Shown here: positions 36,876-46,021 of the stretch, piece by piece
How the letters are laid out: every line of letters begins with the position of its first letter
Position numbering within the stretch: position 1 is the stretch's first letter
DNA from: JASHPR01 sp963815375
GTDB lineage: Bacteria; Actinomycetota; Actinomycetes; Streptosporangiales; Streptosporangiaceae
Length of the DNA: 64,000 nt
NCBI GenBank assembly: GCA_963815375.1
Contig: CAWFGX010000001.1
Location: forward strand, 2,418,001-2,482,000
Reading direction: 5' to 3'
The notes under the pieces: generated by a model
The model's input: the letters and a program-made list of their open reading frames with translations, nothing else
Databases searched by the model: none
What the model was told of the DNA's origin: nothing
Made by a program: the position numbers and the translations under genes

Positions 36876-37756
36876 AGGGGATAGTCCAGGCCGGGGGGGA
36901 GGGCCAGCCAGGCCACGCCGTCGGTCACGCTGATCTCCGGCTGCAGCGGCCGGACCACCCGTGGCGCGGTGACCGCGGCTGTCACGTCGCGGCAGGCTGC
37001 GAGCTCGGCCAGGGTCACTGCTGTCGGCGGCATCAGCATGATCTCTTTCTTGCGCCCCATGGCGATTGCGTCGGCCGGGCGGACCCAGGCCACGTCGTCC
37101 GCCTCGCCCCCGACGTCCCTGGTGCGCTGCTGCTCAGGCAGTGCAGCGACGAAGAACCTGGTGTCGTAGCGGCGTTCTTCGGCTTCTGGGGTTATCCAGC
37201 GCGACCAGGGCCGGAGCAGGTCGGACCGGAGCACGAGCCCGCGCTCGCGCAGAAGCCCGGCCAGGGACAGCGACCGGTCCAGCAGCGCCTGGCGGTCGGC
37301 CTCCCAGCTTTCGCCTGCCGTATCAGCCACCGCGCAGTCGGCTGCGGGCCCGGCCAGCAGCACGCCGGTCTCCTCGAAAGTCTCCCGGACTGCGGCGCAC
37401 ACTAGGGCGCGGGCCAGGTCTGGCGGCGCGTCGAGTACTTCCGCCCACTCGCTGGGCGCTGGTCCCTCCCACGCGACCTGCTGGTCGGCGTCGCGAGTGT
37501 CGACAGAACCGCCAGGGAAGACAAACGCTCCGGGCGCGAACGCCATCGAGGCCTTGCGGCGCAGCATGTAGACCTCGAGCCCCGCGGAACCGTCGCCGCG
37601 GGGCTGCCCGCCAGCCCCCGGACCTGCGCTCGTCGCTGGCCGCAGCAGCATGACCGTCGCCGCGTCACGGGGTGGTGCGGCGGGGCGCCTGCCCGCGAGG
37701 ACTTCCAGGGCGCGCTCACCAGGCAGGCCGCCAAGCTGAATCCGGCCGTCACGCAC
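36872..37756 (-). CDS. Nudix hydrolase
   Basis: The 294-residue protein contains a Nudix box spread as in the CoA-diphosphatase-like group: FVFPGGSVD, then a long gap and VCAAVRETFEETGVLLAG. The N-terminus has a repeat-free Gly/Ala-rich loop. The substrate cannot be assigned. The GTG at 37756 directly follows the RidA stop, and the stop overlaps the MBL start, so all three are one operon. Confidence 0.84.
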   Translation of the reverse strand: MRDGRIQLGGLPGERALEVLAGRRPAAPPRDAATVMLLRPATSAGPGAGGQPRGDGSAGLEVYMLRRKASMAFAPGAFVFPGGSVDTRDADQQVAWEGPAPSEWAEVLDAPPDLARALVCAAVRETFEETGVLLAGPAADCAVADTAGESWEADRQALLDRSLSLAGLLRERGLVLRSDLLRPWSRWITPEAEERRYDTRFFVAALPEQQRTRDVGGEADDVAWVRPADAIAMGRKKEIMLMPPTAVTLAELAACRDVTAAVTAPRVVRPLQPEISVTDGVAWLALPPGLDYPL

Positions 37757-38233
37757 TCAGTCCGCAACCTCTGCGACGAGCTCGACCTCAACCGGGGCAT
37801 CCAGTGGCAGCACCGCCATCCCGACAGCGCTCCTGGCGTGCCGGCCAGCCTCGCCGAAGACGGCGATCAGCAGCTCGCTGGCGCCGTTGACCACCTGGGC
37901 CTGCTGGGTGAAGTCCGGTGCGCTCGCCACGAAGCCGGTCACCTTGACGATGCGACGGACAGCACTGAGCCCGCCGGTGACCGACGCGACAGCGGCCAGC
38001 GCGTTCAGCGCACAGGTCCGCGCGAGCGCACTGGCCTCGGCGACTCCGACGTCGGCGCCGACCTTGCCGGTTACCGTCAGCTCGCCGTTCACGACCGGCA
38101 GCTGGCCCGCCGTGTACACGTAGTTGCCGGTGCGAACCGCCGGCACGTAAGCAGCAACCGGCTTCGCCACGGTCGGCAGCGTCAGCCCGAGCGCAGCAAG
38201 CCGGTCGTCTGGCGAGTCGCCGTCGGCACTCAC
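37757..38233 (-). CDS. RidA family protein
   Basis: The 158-residue protein has the YjgF/YER057c fold signature: GNYVYTAGQLPV, ALNALAAVASVTGGL and RIVKVTGFVAS. RidA proteins remove reactive enamine intermediates. The late Arg that defines true deaminases appears in GRHARSAVGMAVLP. The GTG at 38233 overlaps the stop of the small DUF4177 gene (GTGA), which fixes the start. Confidence 0.86.
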   Translation of the reverse strand: MSADGDSPDDRLAALGLTLPTVAKPVAAYVPAVRTGNYVYTAGQLPVVNGELTVTGKVGADVGVAEASALARTCALNALAAVASVTGGLSAVRRIVKVTGFVASAPDFTQQAQVVNGASELLIAVFGEAGRHARSAVGMAVLPLDAPVEVELVAEVAD

Positions 38234-38385
38234 GTGCGCTCTCGTTTCATGTAGGCGACGAGCTGCTCGGGATTGGGCCCGGGGATGACCGCCACGAGCT
38301 CCCACCCGTCCTCGCCCCAGTTATCCAGGATCTGCTTGGTCGCGTGTACCAGCAGCGGAACCGTCGCGTACTCCCACTTCGCCAT
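38230..38385 (-). CDS. DUF4177 family small protein
   Basis: A 51-codon gene runs from ATG at 38385 to TGA at 38230. It reads MAKWEYATVPLLV and later NWGEDGWELVAVIPG, the hallmark of DUF4177 proteins, which are small beta-rich proteins of unknown role. It is the first gene of the RidA-Nudix-MBL operon and is linked to RidA by a GTGA overlap. The same arrangement is known in other actinomycetes. Confidence 0.85.
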   Translation of the reverse strand: MAKWEYATVPLLVHATKQILDNWGEDGWELVAVIPGPNPEQLVAYMKRERT

Positions 38386-38564
38386 AGCCGAAACCCTAGT
38401 GGGCAACCCGGCACGCCGGAACAGGTCTCCCTGGCCAGACGGCAGGATCCGCCCTGCGGGTGCGCCGCGACGAACGGACTGCCCCCGGCGGACCCCGCTG
38501 CCCGGGTGACGGCAAGACCGGCCGTCGTACCGTCCCGCTCAGCGTGATGGCAGGACTACCCAGC

Positions 38565-38600
38565 GGGAAGCCCGCCACCTGGCGAGGTGGCGGGCTTCCC
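38565..38600. terminator. Strong hairpin terminator after the SPFH gene
   Basis: GGGAAGCCCGCCACCT pairs perfectly with AGGTGGCGGGCTTCCC around a 4-base loop. It lies 47 bases past the SPFH stop and can also shield the DUF4177 promoter. Confidence 0.9.
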
Positions 38601-38646
38601 CGGGAGTTGGCCTGCGTTCTCCCGGACTATCCAAGCTGGCGGTGGC

Positions 38647-39681
38647 TCAGTCGGTTTTGCCGGTCTGGCGCAGCTGCATCGTCGGCTGGTCCGGCACGTG
38701 TGCGGGAACGTCCGGTTCGTCCGCCGCCGCCCCGTCGGCTACAGCCGGGGCGTCAACGGCCGGGACGGCCGCGACGTCCTGAGGCAGCTCAGGGATTGCG
38801 GGGACTTCCGGGATCTCAAGCGACGCCCCGCTCTCGATCTCCGCCTCTTCCTTCTCAACGTCGTCGCCGCCGAAGTCGGCCAGCGAGCCGTGCTCGCCGC
38901 CGCTGCCCGGCTGCGCCGTGGGCGAGAATTTGTCGAAGAACCTGAGCAGCTCGACCGGGACCGGCATGACCAGGGTGCTGTTGCGTTCCGCCGCGACCTC
39001 GACGACCGTCTGAAGCAGCCGCAGCTGGAGGGCGGCGGGGTCGCGCGCCATGACGTTGGCCGCTGCGGCCAGGCGCTTGGACGCCTGGTACTCACCGTCG
39101 GCGGTGATGATCCGCGCGCGGCGCTCCCGCTCGGCTTCGGCCTGCCGTGACATCGACCGCTTCATGCCCTCGGGAAGCGAGACGTCCTTGATCTCCACCC
39201 GCTCGACCCGGATGCCCCACGGGCCCTCGGTGGGCTCGTCGATGATCCGGCGCAGCTCCCGGTTCACGGTCTCCCGCTCGGCGAGAAGCTGGTCCATCTC
39301 CGACTGGCCGATAATCGACCGGAGCGAGGTCTGCGCCTGCTGCGAGACCGCGAACATGTAGTTCTGGACGTTGATGGTCGCCTTAATCGGGTCGACCACG
39401 CGGAAGTAGACCACCGCGTCCACCCGGACGCTGACGTTGTCCCGGGTGATGCCTTCCTGGGCCGGAACCGCCATGGCGATGATCTGCATGTTGACTTTCT
39501 GCATCCGGTCGCCGATAGGCCGGATAATCGTCAGCCCCGGGCCGCGCGTGCCAGGCAGCACCCGTCCCCACCGATATATGATGCCCTGCTCATACTGCTG
39601 GACGATCTTGATCATGCGCCCGGCGCCAATGCTGCCCAGAAGCACAATCAGAATGATGAGGATCACTATGGCGGCAACCAT
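38647..39681 (-). CDS. SPFH/band 7 (slipin-type) membrane protein
   Basis: The 344-residue protein has one N-terminal transmembrane helix (MVAAIVILIILIVLLGSIGA), an SPFH domain (QQYEQGIIYRWGRVLPGTRGPGL through IGQSEMDQLLAERE), a coiled coil near RQAEAERERRARIITADGEYQ and an acidic disordered tail of about 85 residues. Such proteins organise membrane microdomains and often bind FtsH-like or NfeD proteases. No NfeD gene is adjacent. ATG at 39681 is chosen over GTG at 39690, which would overlap the GAGG site. Confidence 0.88.
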   Translation of the reverse strand: MVAAIVILIILIVLLGSIGAGRMIKIVQQYEQGIIYRWGRVLPGTRGPGLTIIRPIGDRMQKVNMQIIAMAVPAQEGITRDNVSVRVDAVVYFRVVDPIKATINVQNYMFAVSQQAQTSLRSIIGQSEMDQLLAERETVNRELRRIIDEPTEGPWGIRVERVEIKDVSLPEGMKRSMSRQAEAERERRARIITADGEYQASKRLAAAANVMARDPAALQLRLLQTVVEVAAERNSTLVMPVPVELLRFFDKFSPTAQPGSGGEHGSLADFGGDDVEKEEAEIESGASLEIPEVPAIPELPQDVAAVPAVDAPAVADGAAADEPDVPAHVPDQPTMQLRQTGKTD

Positions 39682-39854
39682 CACCACCACCTCTTCTCCG
39701 GTCGGTCACGGTTACGCCAGTTGCTCCGCCTCCAGACTAGTAGCATTTCCCTCCGGTGGAAGAACCGTTGCCGCGCCGCGCCGCCGGCCTGCGCAGCCCC
39801 GGATCACAGTGCCCACGGATTACCAGGTAGGCGAGCGCGGATAGCCTCCAACAC

Positions 39855-40868
39855 GTGAGCACACGCGACACCGACTGGGACGGCGTGCGGATGCATGTCG
39901 TCACTGGGAAGGGCGGAACCGGCAAGACGACCGTTGCCAGCGCGCTCGCGCTGGCGCTGGCATCCGGCGGGAAGCGGGTGCTGCTGATCGAGGTTGAGGG
40001 CCGCCAGGGGATCGCCCAGGTCTTCGACTGCCCGCCACTCCCTTATGCGGAACGCAGGATCGCGGTGGCCCCGGCGACGGCGACCCAGCCGGGCGGCGAG
40101 GTATACGCGCTCGTGGCCGACCCGGAGTCAGCGCTGCTGGAGTACCTGGAGATGTTCTACAACCTCCGGCAGGCCGGCAAGGCGCTGACCAGGCTCGGCG
40201 TCATGGACTTCGTGACGACGATCGCGCCTGGGCTGCGCGACGTCCTGCTGACTGGCAAGGCGGCCGAGGCGGTCCGCCGGAAGTCTGCCGGCAGGCCCGT
40301 CTACGACGCGGTCGTCATGGATGCTCCGCCGACCGGCCGTATCGCCAGGTTCCTGAATGTCACGTCCGAAGTGTCCGGGCTGGCCCGGGTCGGCCCGATC
40401 CGCAATCACGCCGATACGGTGCAGAAAGTGATCCATTCCCCGGAAACGGCAGTTCATTTCGTGACGACGCTGGAGGAAATGCCCGTTCAGGAAACTCTGG
40501 ACGGCATCGCTGAGCTGCGCGACGTGGCCGGGGGCGGCATACAGGTCGGCGGCATCATGGTCAACATGGTGCGTCCGGTGGAGCTGACGCCCGATCAGCT
40601 CAGCGCGGCAGTGGCCGGCTCGGCCGACGAGCACGAACTGGCGCTCGGCCTGAAGGCCGCCGGGATTGATGACAGCCTGCGCCTCGCGGCTGACCTGGCC
40701 GCCGAGCTGACCGAGCACGCTGTCATGGTCACCCGCGAGACATCGCAGCGGCACCGGCTCGCCGAGCCGGGCCAGCCACGCTACGACCTGCCGGTGATCT
40801 CCGATGGCATCGACCTCGCGGGGCTGTACCGGCTGGCGGCGGCGCTTCGCGAGCAGGGGGCCGCCTGA
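39855..40868 (+). CDS. Get3/ArsA-like ATPase, first of a pair
   Basis: The 337-residue protein has the deviant Walker A motif GKGGTGKTTVASALALALA at residue 19 and the switch-like VMDAPPTGRIARFL. This is the anion-pump/tail-anchor ATPase family. It is shorter than typical ArsA and has one ATPase domain. It overlaps the next ATPase gene by one base (TGATG), so the two are coupled and likely form a heterodimer. The orthologous pair in mycobacteria (Rv3679-Rv3680) is similarly placed by WhiB4. Confidence 0.88.
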   Translation: MSTRDTDWDGVRMHVVTGKGGTGKTTVASALALALASGGKRVLLIEVEGRQGIAQVFDCPPLPYAERRIAVAPATATQPGGEVYALVADPESALLEYLEMFYNLRQAGKALTRLGVMDFVTTIAPGLRDVLLTGKAAEAVRRKSAGRPVYDAVVMDAPPTGRIARFLNVTSEVSGLARVGPIRNHADTVQKVIHSPETAVHFVTTLEEMPVQETLDGIAELRDVAGGGIQVGGIMVNMVRPVELTPDQLSAAVAGSADEHELALGLKAAGIDDSLRLAADLAAELTEHAVMVTRETSQRHRLAEPGQPRYDLPVISDGIDLAGLYRLAAALREQGAA

Positions 40869-42124
40869 TGACCGGGCCAGGAGGCCAGCGGCCCGGCCAG
40901 GCGGCCGCGCCGCCGCTGCTGGACGTCGACCGCCTGATCGACGACCGGCGGACCCGCGTGATCGTCTGCTGCGGGTCCGGGGGCGTCGGCAAGACCACGA
41001 CGGCCGCGGCCGTGGGCCTGCGCGCTGCGGACCGCGGCAGGCATGTGGTCGTGATCACCGTGGACCCGGCACGCCGGATGGCTCAGTCGATGGGCCTGTC
41101 CTCGCTGGACAACACCCCGCGCCCGGTTCCGCTGCCGGACCGGGAGCCACGGGCAGTCCCGGGCGGGAGCCTGCACGCAATGATGCTGGACATGAAGCGG
41201 ACCTTCGACGAGATCGTCGAAGCACACGCCGACCCGGACCGCGCGGCCCAGATTCTCGCCAACCCGTTCTACCAGTCGCTGTCATCCAGCTTCGCCGGCA
41301 CGCAGGAGTACATGGCCATGGAGAAGCTCGGCCAGCTGCGCCGCGCCGACGAATGGGACCTGATCGTGGTGGACACCCCACCGAGCCGATCAGCACTGGA
41401 TTTCCTGGATGCGCCCCAGCGGCTCGGCCGGTTCCTGGACGGCCGGCTGATCCGGATGCTCGTCGTTCCGGCGAAGGTCGGCGGGCGCGCGTACCTGAAG
41501 GTCCTTAACGCTGCGACCGGGGCGGTGACCGGCGTGCTGACCCGGGTTCTCGGCGCGCAGGTCCTCAGGGACGTTCAGACGTTCGTGTCCGCGCTTGACA
41601 CGATGTTCGGTGGCTTCCGGGAGCGGGCGGAGTACACCTACCGCCTGCTGCGCGCGCCGGGGACGGCATTCCTGGTGATCGCCGCGCCCGAGCCCGACGC
41701 GCTGCGCGAGGCTTCGTATTTCGTAGAGCGGCTTGCCCAGGAGGGCATGCCGCTGGCGGGCCTGATCCTGAACAAGGTGCACCGCTCGCCCGCCGCGCGG
41801 CTGTCCGGCGCCCGAAGCCTGGCCGCCGCCGAGACTCTGCTGGGCGATAAGGGCCTGAGCGAGAGAGGAATGGGCGACGGGTCGTCAGCGTCTGCCGGAC
41901 CACACGGGCTGGCGATCGCAGCCCTGCGGCTGCACGCTGAGCGGATGCAGCAGTCAGCGGCCGAGCGGCGCGTCGCGCAGCATTTCACGGCCGCGCACCC
42001 GCACGTACCTGTCGCCGAGATACCGGCTCAGCCTGATGACGTACACGACCTCATCGGCCTGCGGGTAGTCGGGGACAGCTTTGATCATGCGCCAGGATCC
42101 CGGGAAGCAATGCCCCAGGGCTAG
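40868..42124 (+). CDS. Get3/ArsA-like ATPase, second of a pair
   Basis: The 418-residue partner has CGSGGVGKTTTAAAVGLRAA, VVITVDPARRMAQSMG, and VVDTPPSRSALDFLDAP, the full ATPase set. A longer helical region (about residues 190-290) could form a substrate-binding groove. Function in actinobacteria is not settled; a role in membrane-protein targeting is inferred from the family. Ends before a hairpin that faces convergent wblA. Confidence 0.88.
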   Translation: MTGPGGQRPGQAAAPPLLDVDRLIDDRRTRVIVCCGSGGVGKTTTAAAVGLRAADRGRHVVVITVDPARRMAQSMGLSSLDNTPRPVPLPDREPRAVPGGSLHAMMLDMKRTFDEIVEAHADPDRAAQILANPFYQSLSSSFAGTQEYMAMEKLGQLRRADEWDLIVVDTPPSRSALDFLDAPQRLGRFLDGRLIRMLVVPAKVGGRAYLKVLNAATGAVTGVLTRVLGAQVLRDVQTFVSALDTMFGGFRERAEYTYRLLRAPGTAFLVIAAPEPDALREASYFVERLAQEGMPLAGLILNKVHRSPAARLSGARSLAAAETLLGDKGLSERGMGDGSSASAGPHGLAIAALRLHAERMQQSAAERRVAQHFTAAHPHVPVAEIPAQPDDVHDLIGLRVVGDSFDHAPGSREAMPQG

Positions 42125-42138
42125 CGACGGCACGGTGA

Positions 42139-42161
42139 TTCTGGGGATCATCCCCCCAGAA
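42139..42161. terminator. Hairpin between the second ATPase gene and wblA
   Basis: TTCTGGGG pairs with CCCCAGAA across a short loop, 15 bases beyond the ATPase stop. It sits between convergent genes. Confidence 0.7.
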
Positions 42162-42211
42162 GTACTGGATGAGAAGTGACGGCGCCACACATTGGGCGGC
42201 AGCCGGTCTGG

Positions 42212-42511
42212 TCAGCTCGCGACGAGTTCGTCTCCGGAGCGCTCGTACTGATTGCGCGCGCTCTCGAGAAGTTCACGCCACGAGATGACGTCCGGGCGGC
42301 GGCGCAGCAGTGCTCGCCGCTCACGCTCGGTCATGCCGCCCCAGACTCCGAACTCGATCCGGTTGTCGAGTGCGTCCGCGAGGCACTCGGTCCGGACGGG
42401 ACACCCTCTGCAGATCAGTTTGGCCCGATTCTGTGCCGCGCCCTGAACGAAAAGTTCGTCAGGATCCGTTCCTTTGCACGCAGCACGCGCGGTCCAGTCC
42501 GTGATCCACAT
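42212..42511 (-). CDS. wblA: WhiB-family iron-sulfur regulator, WblA/WhiB4 type
   Basis: The 99-residue protein has the four cluster-binding cysteines C12, C34, C37 and C43 (LICRGCPVRTEC) and the G(V/I)WGG turn GVWGGMTERERRALLRRRPD, followed by a basic tail. The ATG at 42511 lies 10 bases after AGGAGG. Its place between the ATPase pair and the PBP gene identifies the WblA (Streptomyces) / WhiB4 (mycobacteria) lineage, which governs developmental and redox responses. Confidence 0.93.
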   Translation of the reverse strand: MWITDWTARAACKGTDPDELFVQGAAQNRAKLICRGCPVRTECLADALDNRIEFGVWGGMTERERRALLRRRPDVISWRELLESARNQYERSGDELVAS

Positions 42512-42880
42512 CTGGCCCACTCCTCCTGATCGTCACGCCCACGTGGGTCGTCACGCCGGATGGCGTTTGGTTACGGTCCAGGGCACATAGCGATCCCCGG
42601 GCCTCGCTATCGAAGGTTGCGGAAGAGTAACTTACGGAACTCCGGCGCGTCGCGCTAGACCCCGCCGGGCCCATTTCTAAAATAGCCCTCCTGAGCTATG
42701 CGGGCAGAGGCGACTAGTCCGGACGCTGTTCGCCGCTCTCGGAGACCAGCCAATCAGGCCAGGCGGACGCGATCGCGGAGGCAGTGTCGCACAGGCATGC
42801 CGTGCTACCAGCAGCTAGCCGCTAGATCCACTTTTCTTTCTCGCGTACGGTGATTACGAGAGCCAGCGTAACCTGATTGG
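42512..42880. other. Divergent promoter region of wblA and the PBP gene
   Basis: About 370 bases without a gene. It is less GC-rich than its flanks and holds the divergent promoters. No operator could be named with confidence. Confidence 0.6.
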
Positions 42881-45178
42881 GTGCTGAACTCTGGACGCCG
42901 CACCGGGCTGTTCGCCATGAGCGCCGTAGCCTGGCTCGCGGTTGTAGCTGTCGGCGCCGGGCTCCTCGTCGCAGCAGTGCTCGTACCTGTCGTCGGCGCT
43001 GCCGGGGTCGTGGTCCGCAACGCGGCCAACACTTTCAACACGATGTCGGTGCCCAGCCTCGGCCAGGTGCCCTCACGGTCGGAGATCCTTGACTCCGACG
43101 GCAACCTCATCGCGTACTACTACCCGAACGACATCTACCGGGTGCCGGTCAACTACGACCAGATAGCGCCGATGATGCGGAACGCGATCGTCGCGATCGA
43201 GGATTCCCGGTTCTACCTGCACGGGGCGTTCGATCTGCGCGGCACCGTCCGCGCCCTGACCAACGACCTGAGCGGTAACGCGACCCAGGGCGGCTCCACG
43301 CTTGCGCAGCAGTACGTCAAGAACGCGCTCATCCTGACCGCGACCACCAAGGCGCAGCAGGACGCAGCGGCTGCGGAGACGAGCACACGTAAGATCCGCG
43401 AGCTGCGCATGGCTGCCGATGTCGAGCACGAGATGACCAAGCAGCAGCTTCTGGCCGCTTACCTGAACGTCGCGTTCTTCAACAACAACGCCTACGGCAT
43501 CCAGGTGGCGGCGGAACGCTACTTCAGCACCAGCGCGGCCGACCTGACCCTGCCGCAGGCAGCGATGCTGGCCGGGCTGGTGGAGAACCCAACGCAGTTT
43601 GACCCGCTCACCGACTCCAAGGACGCGATCGCGCGGCGCAACGTCGTGCTCTCCCGCATGGCCCAGCTCGGCTACATCACGAACGCGCAAGCTACTGCCG
43701 CCGAGAAGCTGCCGCTGGGGCTTAACCCGTCCACGATTCCGGTGGAACAGGGATGCAACGGTGCCTCCTCTTCGGACGAGGTGTTCTTCTGCCAGTACGT
43801 GATGGCCGTCATGCTGAAAGACCCGGCGTACGCCAAGGCCTACACGGCGATGAACAGCACCGGCGGCCTGAAGATCGAAACAACGCTGGACCCGATGGAC
43901 CAGACCGCGGCGCAGAACGCGGTGAGCTGGGTGCAGCCAGCGGGCGACGCCACCAACAACCCCGGCGGGAACGTGGACACCGAGGTAATGGTCACGCCGG
44001 GCACCGGTTACATACGGGCGATCGCCGTGAACTACCCCTACGGCACCGGGCCCGGGCAGACCAACATTGACTACGCGGTACAGAGCCAGTACGGCGGCGG
44101 CGTCGGTGTCCAGACGGGCTCGTCGAGCAAGATCTTCACGCTGGTCACAGCTCTGAAGGAAGGTGTCCCGTTCGGGTACAGCCAGGCGATCGTCTCGCCG
44201 ACCACCATCAACGGGTACCAGAGCTGCCAGGGCAACCCCACGGCCCCGTTCCAGGTCGCAAACGCGGAAGGCGCCGGCAAGGGCACGTTCACGCTGTACA
44301 ACGGGACCACGCAGTCGATCAACGTGTTCTACGCCCACCTGGAGCAGAAGGTGGGCTTGTGCAACGTGGTCCAGACCGCGGCCAGCATGGGCCTGACCTA
44401 CGCCAACGGCGTGTCGCTGCTCAAGTCGGATCCCGCGCTCGGCCAGGGCGTCTCGGCTGACAACATCCCGTCGTTCACGCTGGGCGCCGTGCCGGTCTCG
44501 CCGCTCGGCATGGCCGACGCGTACGCGACCGTGGCCGCGCGCGGCATCTACTGCTCTCCGATCCCGATCGTCCAGATCACCAGCAGCAGCGGAGCCCAGC
44601 TGCCAGTGGAGTCCGCTGGCTGTCACCGGGTGCTGTCCTCAGACGTCGCCGATGCTGCGAACTTCGTTCTTCAGGGCGTTCTCACCGCTCAGGGCGCTAC
44701 CGCGGACAACCGTACGCTGGGCGTCCCCGCAGCCGGCAAGACCGGTACCGCTAACGGGGGCTTCTACGCAGCGTTCGCCGGGTACACGCCGCGGCTAGTC
44801 GGGTACGTGTCGGTCTTCAATCCGAATCACCCCACCACCACGGGCGCGATGCTCGGGCAGAATGCCTGCTACCGGGAGAACGCTGCCAACGGCGGAATCT
44901 TGACCTGTCCCGGACAGATGTTCGGCGACAACGCCCCGGGCGCGACCTGGCAGATGAGCTTCCTGCACGCTGACCTGGGTGCCCCGGCCGCCGGCTTCGT
45001 CGGGGTACCCGGGAACAGCCCGTTCATGTCAATGGGCAACGGCTTCAACTCGCCGCCGAATCCCAAGAAGCCGGGTAAGGGTCCCAACCCCCAGCCGACG
45101 CCGACCTTCACGTTCCCGCCGCTGCCCGGTGGCGGCGGAGGCGGAGGCGGCGGAGGCGGCGGCCCGCCAACCGGCTAA
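42881..45178 (+). CDS. Class A penicillin-binding protein (glycosyltransferase/transpeptidase)
   Basis: The 765-residue protein polymerises and cross-links peptidoglycan. A membrane anchor lies at about residues 10-45. The GT51 domain has IEDSRFYLHGAFDLRGTVRA and QGGSTLAQQYVKN. The transpeptidase motifs are S414-SS-K417, S479-I-N481 and K620-T-G622. The C-terminus is a proline- and glycine-rich tail ending in a glycine run. There is no PASTA domain, unlike PonA2 of mycobacteria. GTG at 42881. The neighbouring wblA and metallophosphoesterase are conserved. Confidence 0.93.
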   Translation: MLNSGRRTGLFAMSAVAWLAVVAVGAGLLVAAVLVPVVGAAGVVVRNAANTFNTMSVPSLGQVPSRSEILDSDGNLIAYYYPNDIYRVPVNYDQIAPMMRNAIVAIEDSRFYLHGAFDLRGTVRALTNDLSGNATQGGSTLAQQYVKNALILTATTKAQQDAAAAETSTRKIRELRMAADVEHEMTKQQLLAAYLNVAFFNNNAYGIQVAAERYFSTSAADLTLPQAAMLAGLVENPTQFDPLTDSKDAIARRNVVLSRMAQLGYITNAQATAAEKLPLGLNPSTIPVEQGCNGASSSDEVFFCQYVMAVMLKDPAYAKAYTAMNSTGGLKIETTLDPMDQTAAQNAVSWVQPAGDATNNPGGNVDTEVMVTPGTGYIRAIAVNYPYGTGPGQTNIDYAVQSQYGGGVGVQTGSSSKIFTLVTALKEGVPFGYSQAIVSPTTINGYQSCQGNPTAPFQVANAEGAGKGTFTLYNGTTQSINVFYAHLEQKVGLCNVVQTAASMGLTYANGVSLLKSDPALGQGVSADNIPSFTLGAVPVSPLGMADAYATVAARGIYCSPIPIVQITSSSGAQLPVESAGCHRVLSSDVADAANFVLQGVLTAQGATADNRTLGVPAAGKTGTANGGFYAAFAGYTPRLVGYVSVFNPNHPTTTGAMLGQNACYRENAANGGILTCPGQMFGDNAPGATWQMSFLHADLGAPAAGFVGVPGNSPFMSMGNGFNSPPNPKKPGKGPNPQPTPTFTFPPLPGGGGGGGGGGGGPPTG

Positions 45179-45482
45179 GGCGGCGCCCGGCCCCAGTCCC
45201 GGACCCGCGCTCGGCTGGCTAATCCCGCGCCATCGGCCGCGGCCGACAGCCCCCGTCGCACCGACCGGCCAGGCCCGGCTTGGCTTGGCCCGGCTTGGCT
45301 TGGCTTGGCCCGCTTGGCTTGGCCCGGCTTGGCCCGCTCCCGGCTGAGCCTGCCTGTGCCCGGCGGACCTCGGCTCAGCCCGCCAGCACCCGGCGGACCT
45401 CGGCTCAGCCCGCCGCCTCGGCTCAGCCCGCCTGTGCCCGGCGGACCTCGGCTCAGCCCGCCTGTGCCCGGCGGACCTCGGC
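45179..45482. repeat. Two tandem arrays between the PBP gene and yqeY
   Basis: From about 45271 to 45340 a degenerate GGCTTGGCTTGGCCC-type repeat occurs. From 45351 to 45482 a 30-bp unit (core CCCGGCGGACCTCGGCTCAG) occurs four times in full and once shortened to 18 bases, then merges into the yqeY 3' end. The unit matches the last codons and stop of yqeY. No gene is seen. Confidence 0.85.
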
Positions 45483-45938
45483 TCAGCCCGCCAGCACCCG
45501 GCGGACCTCGGCCGCCACCCGGCCGCCCTCGGCCCGGCCGGCGACGCGCGGCGTGACTACCTTCATGACCTGGCCCAATGCGGACATGCCCGAGGCCCCG
45601 GTCTCCCTGATCGCCTCGGCCACGATCGCGGTCAGCTCGGCATCGTCGAGCTGTGCTGGAAGGTACGCGGCGAGAACCTCACCCTCGGCACGCTCAGAGG
45701 CTGCCTGCTCGGCGCGCCCCGCGCCTTCGAACGCCTCTGCCGCCTCCCGGCGCCGCTTCGCCTCCCTGGTGAGCACCTTGACCACTTCGTCGTCGGTGAG
45801 GTCGCGGGACGTTTTTCCTGCCACCTCCTCGTTGGTGACAGAAGTCAGGGCCATACGCAGCGTCCGCGTCCGCACCTCGTCGCGCGCCTTCATCGCAGCG
45901 GTGAGGTCGGCGCGAAGCCGCTTTTTCAGCTCAGCCAT
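45483..45938 (-). CDS. GatB/YqeY domain protein
   Basis: The 151-residue protein is a free-standing YqeY domain: MAELKKRLRADLTAAMKARD, LRMALTSVTNEEV, AYLPAQLDDAEL and GQVMKVVTPRVAGRAEGGRV. It resembles the tRNA-binding tail of GatB; its own role is not known. ATG at 45938 with AGGA about 8 bases before. Its 3' end is continuous with the 30-bp repeat array. Confidence 0.9.
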   Translation of the reverse strand: MAELKKRLRADLTAAMKARDEVRTRTLRMALTSVTNEEVAGKTSRDLTDDEVVKVLTREAKRRREAAEAFEGAGRAEQAASERAEGEVLAAYLPAQLDDAELTAIVAEAIRETGASGMSALGQVMKVVTPRVAGRAEGGRVAAEVRRVLAG

Positions 45939-46021
45939 AGAAACATCCTGCCGTATTTGCGCCGTCGCCATCGTGCGCTAACCCACCCGCACCCCGTCCC
46001 CGGCTTAGCGCCACGCGGAAC

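Noticed and set aside
45280..45556. Proline-rich protein frames in the repeat region
   Set aside because: Open frames here are a by-product of the tandem repeats and have no start signals.
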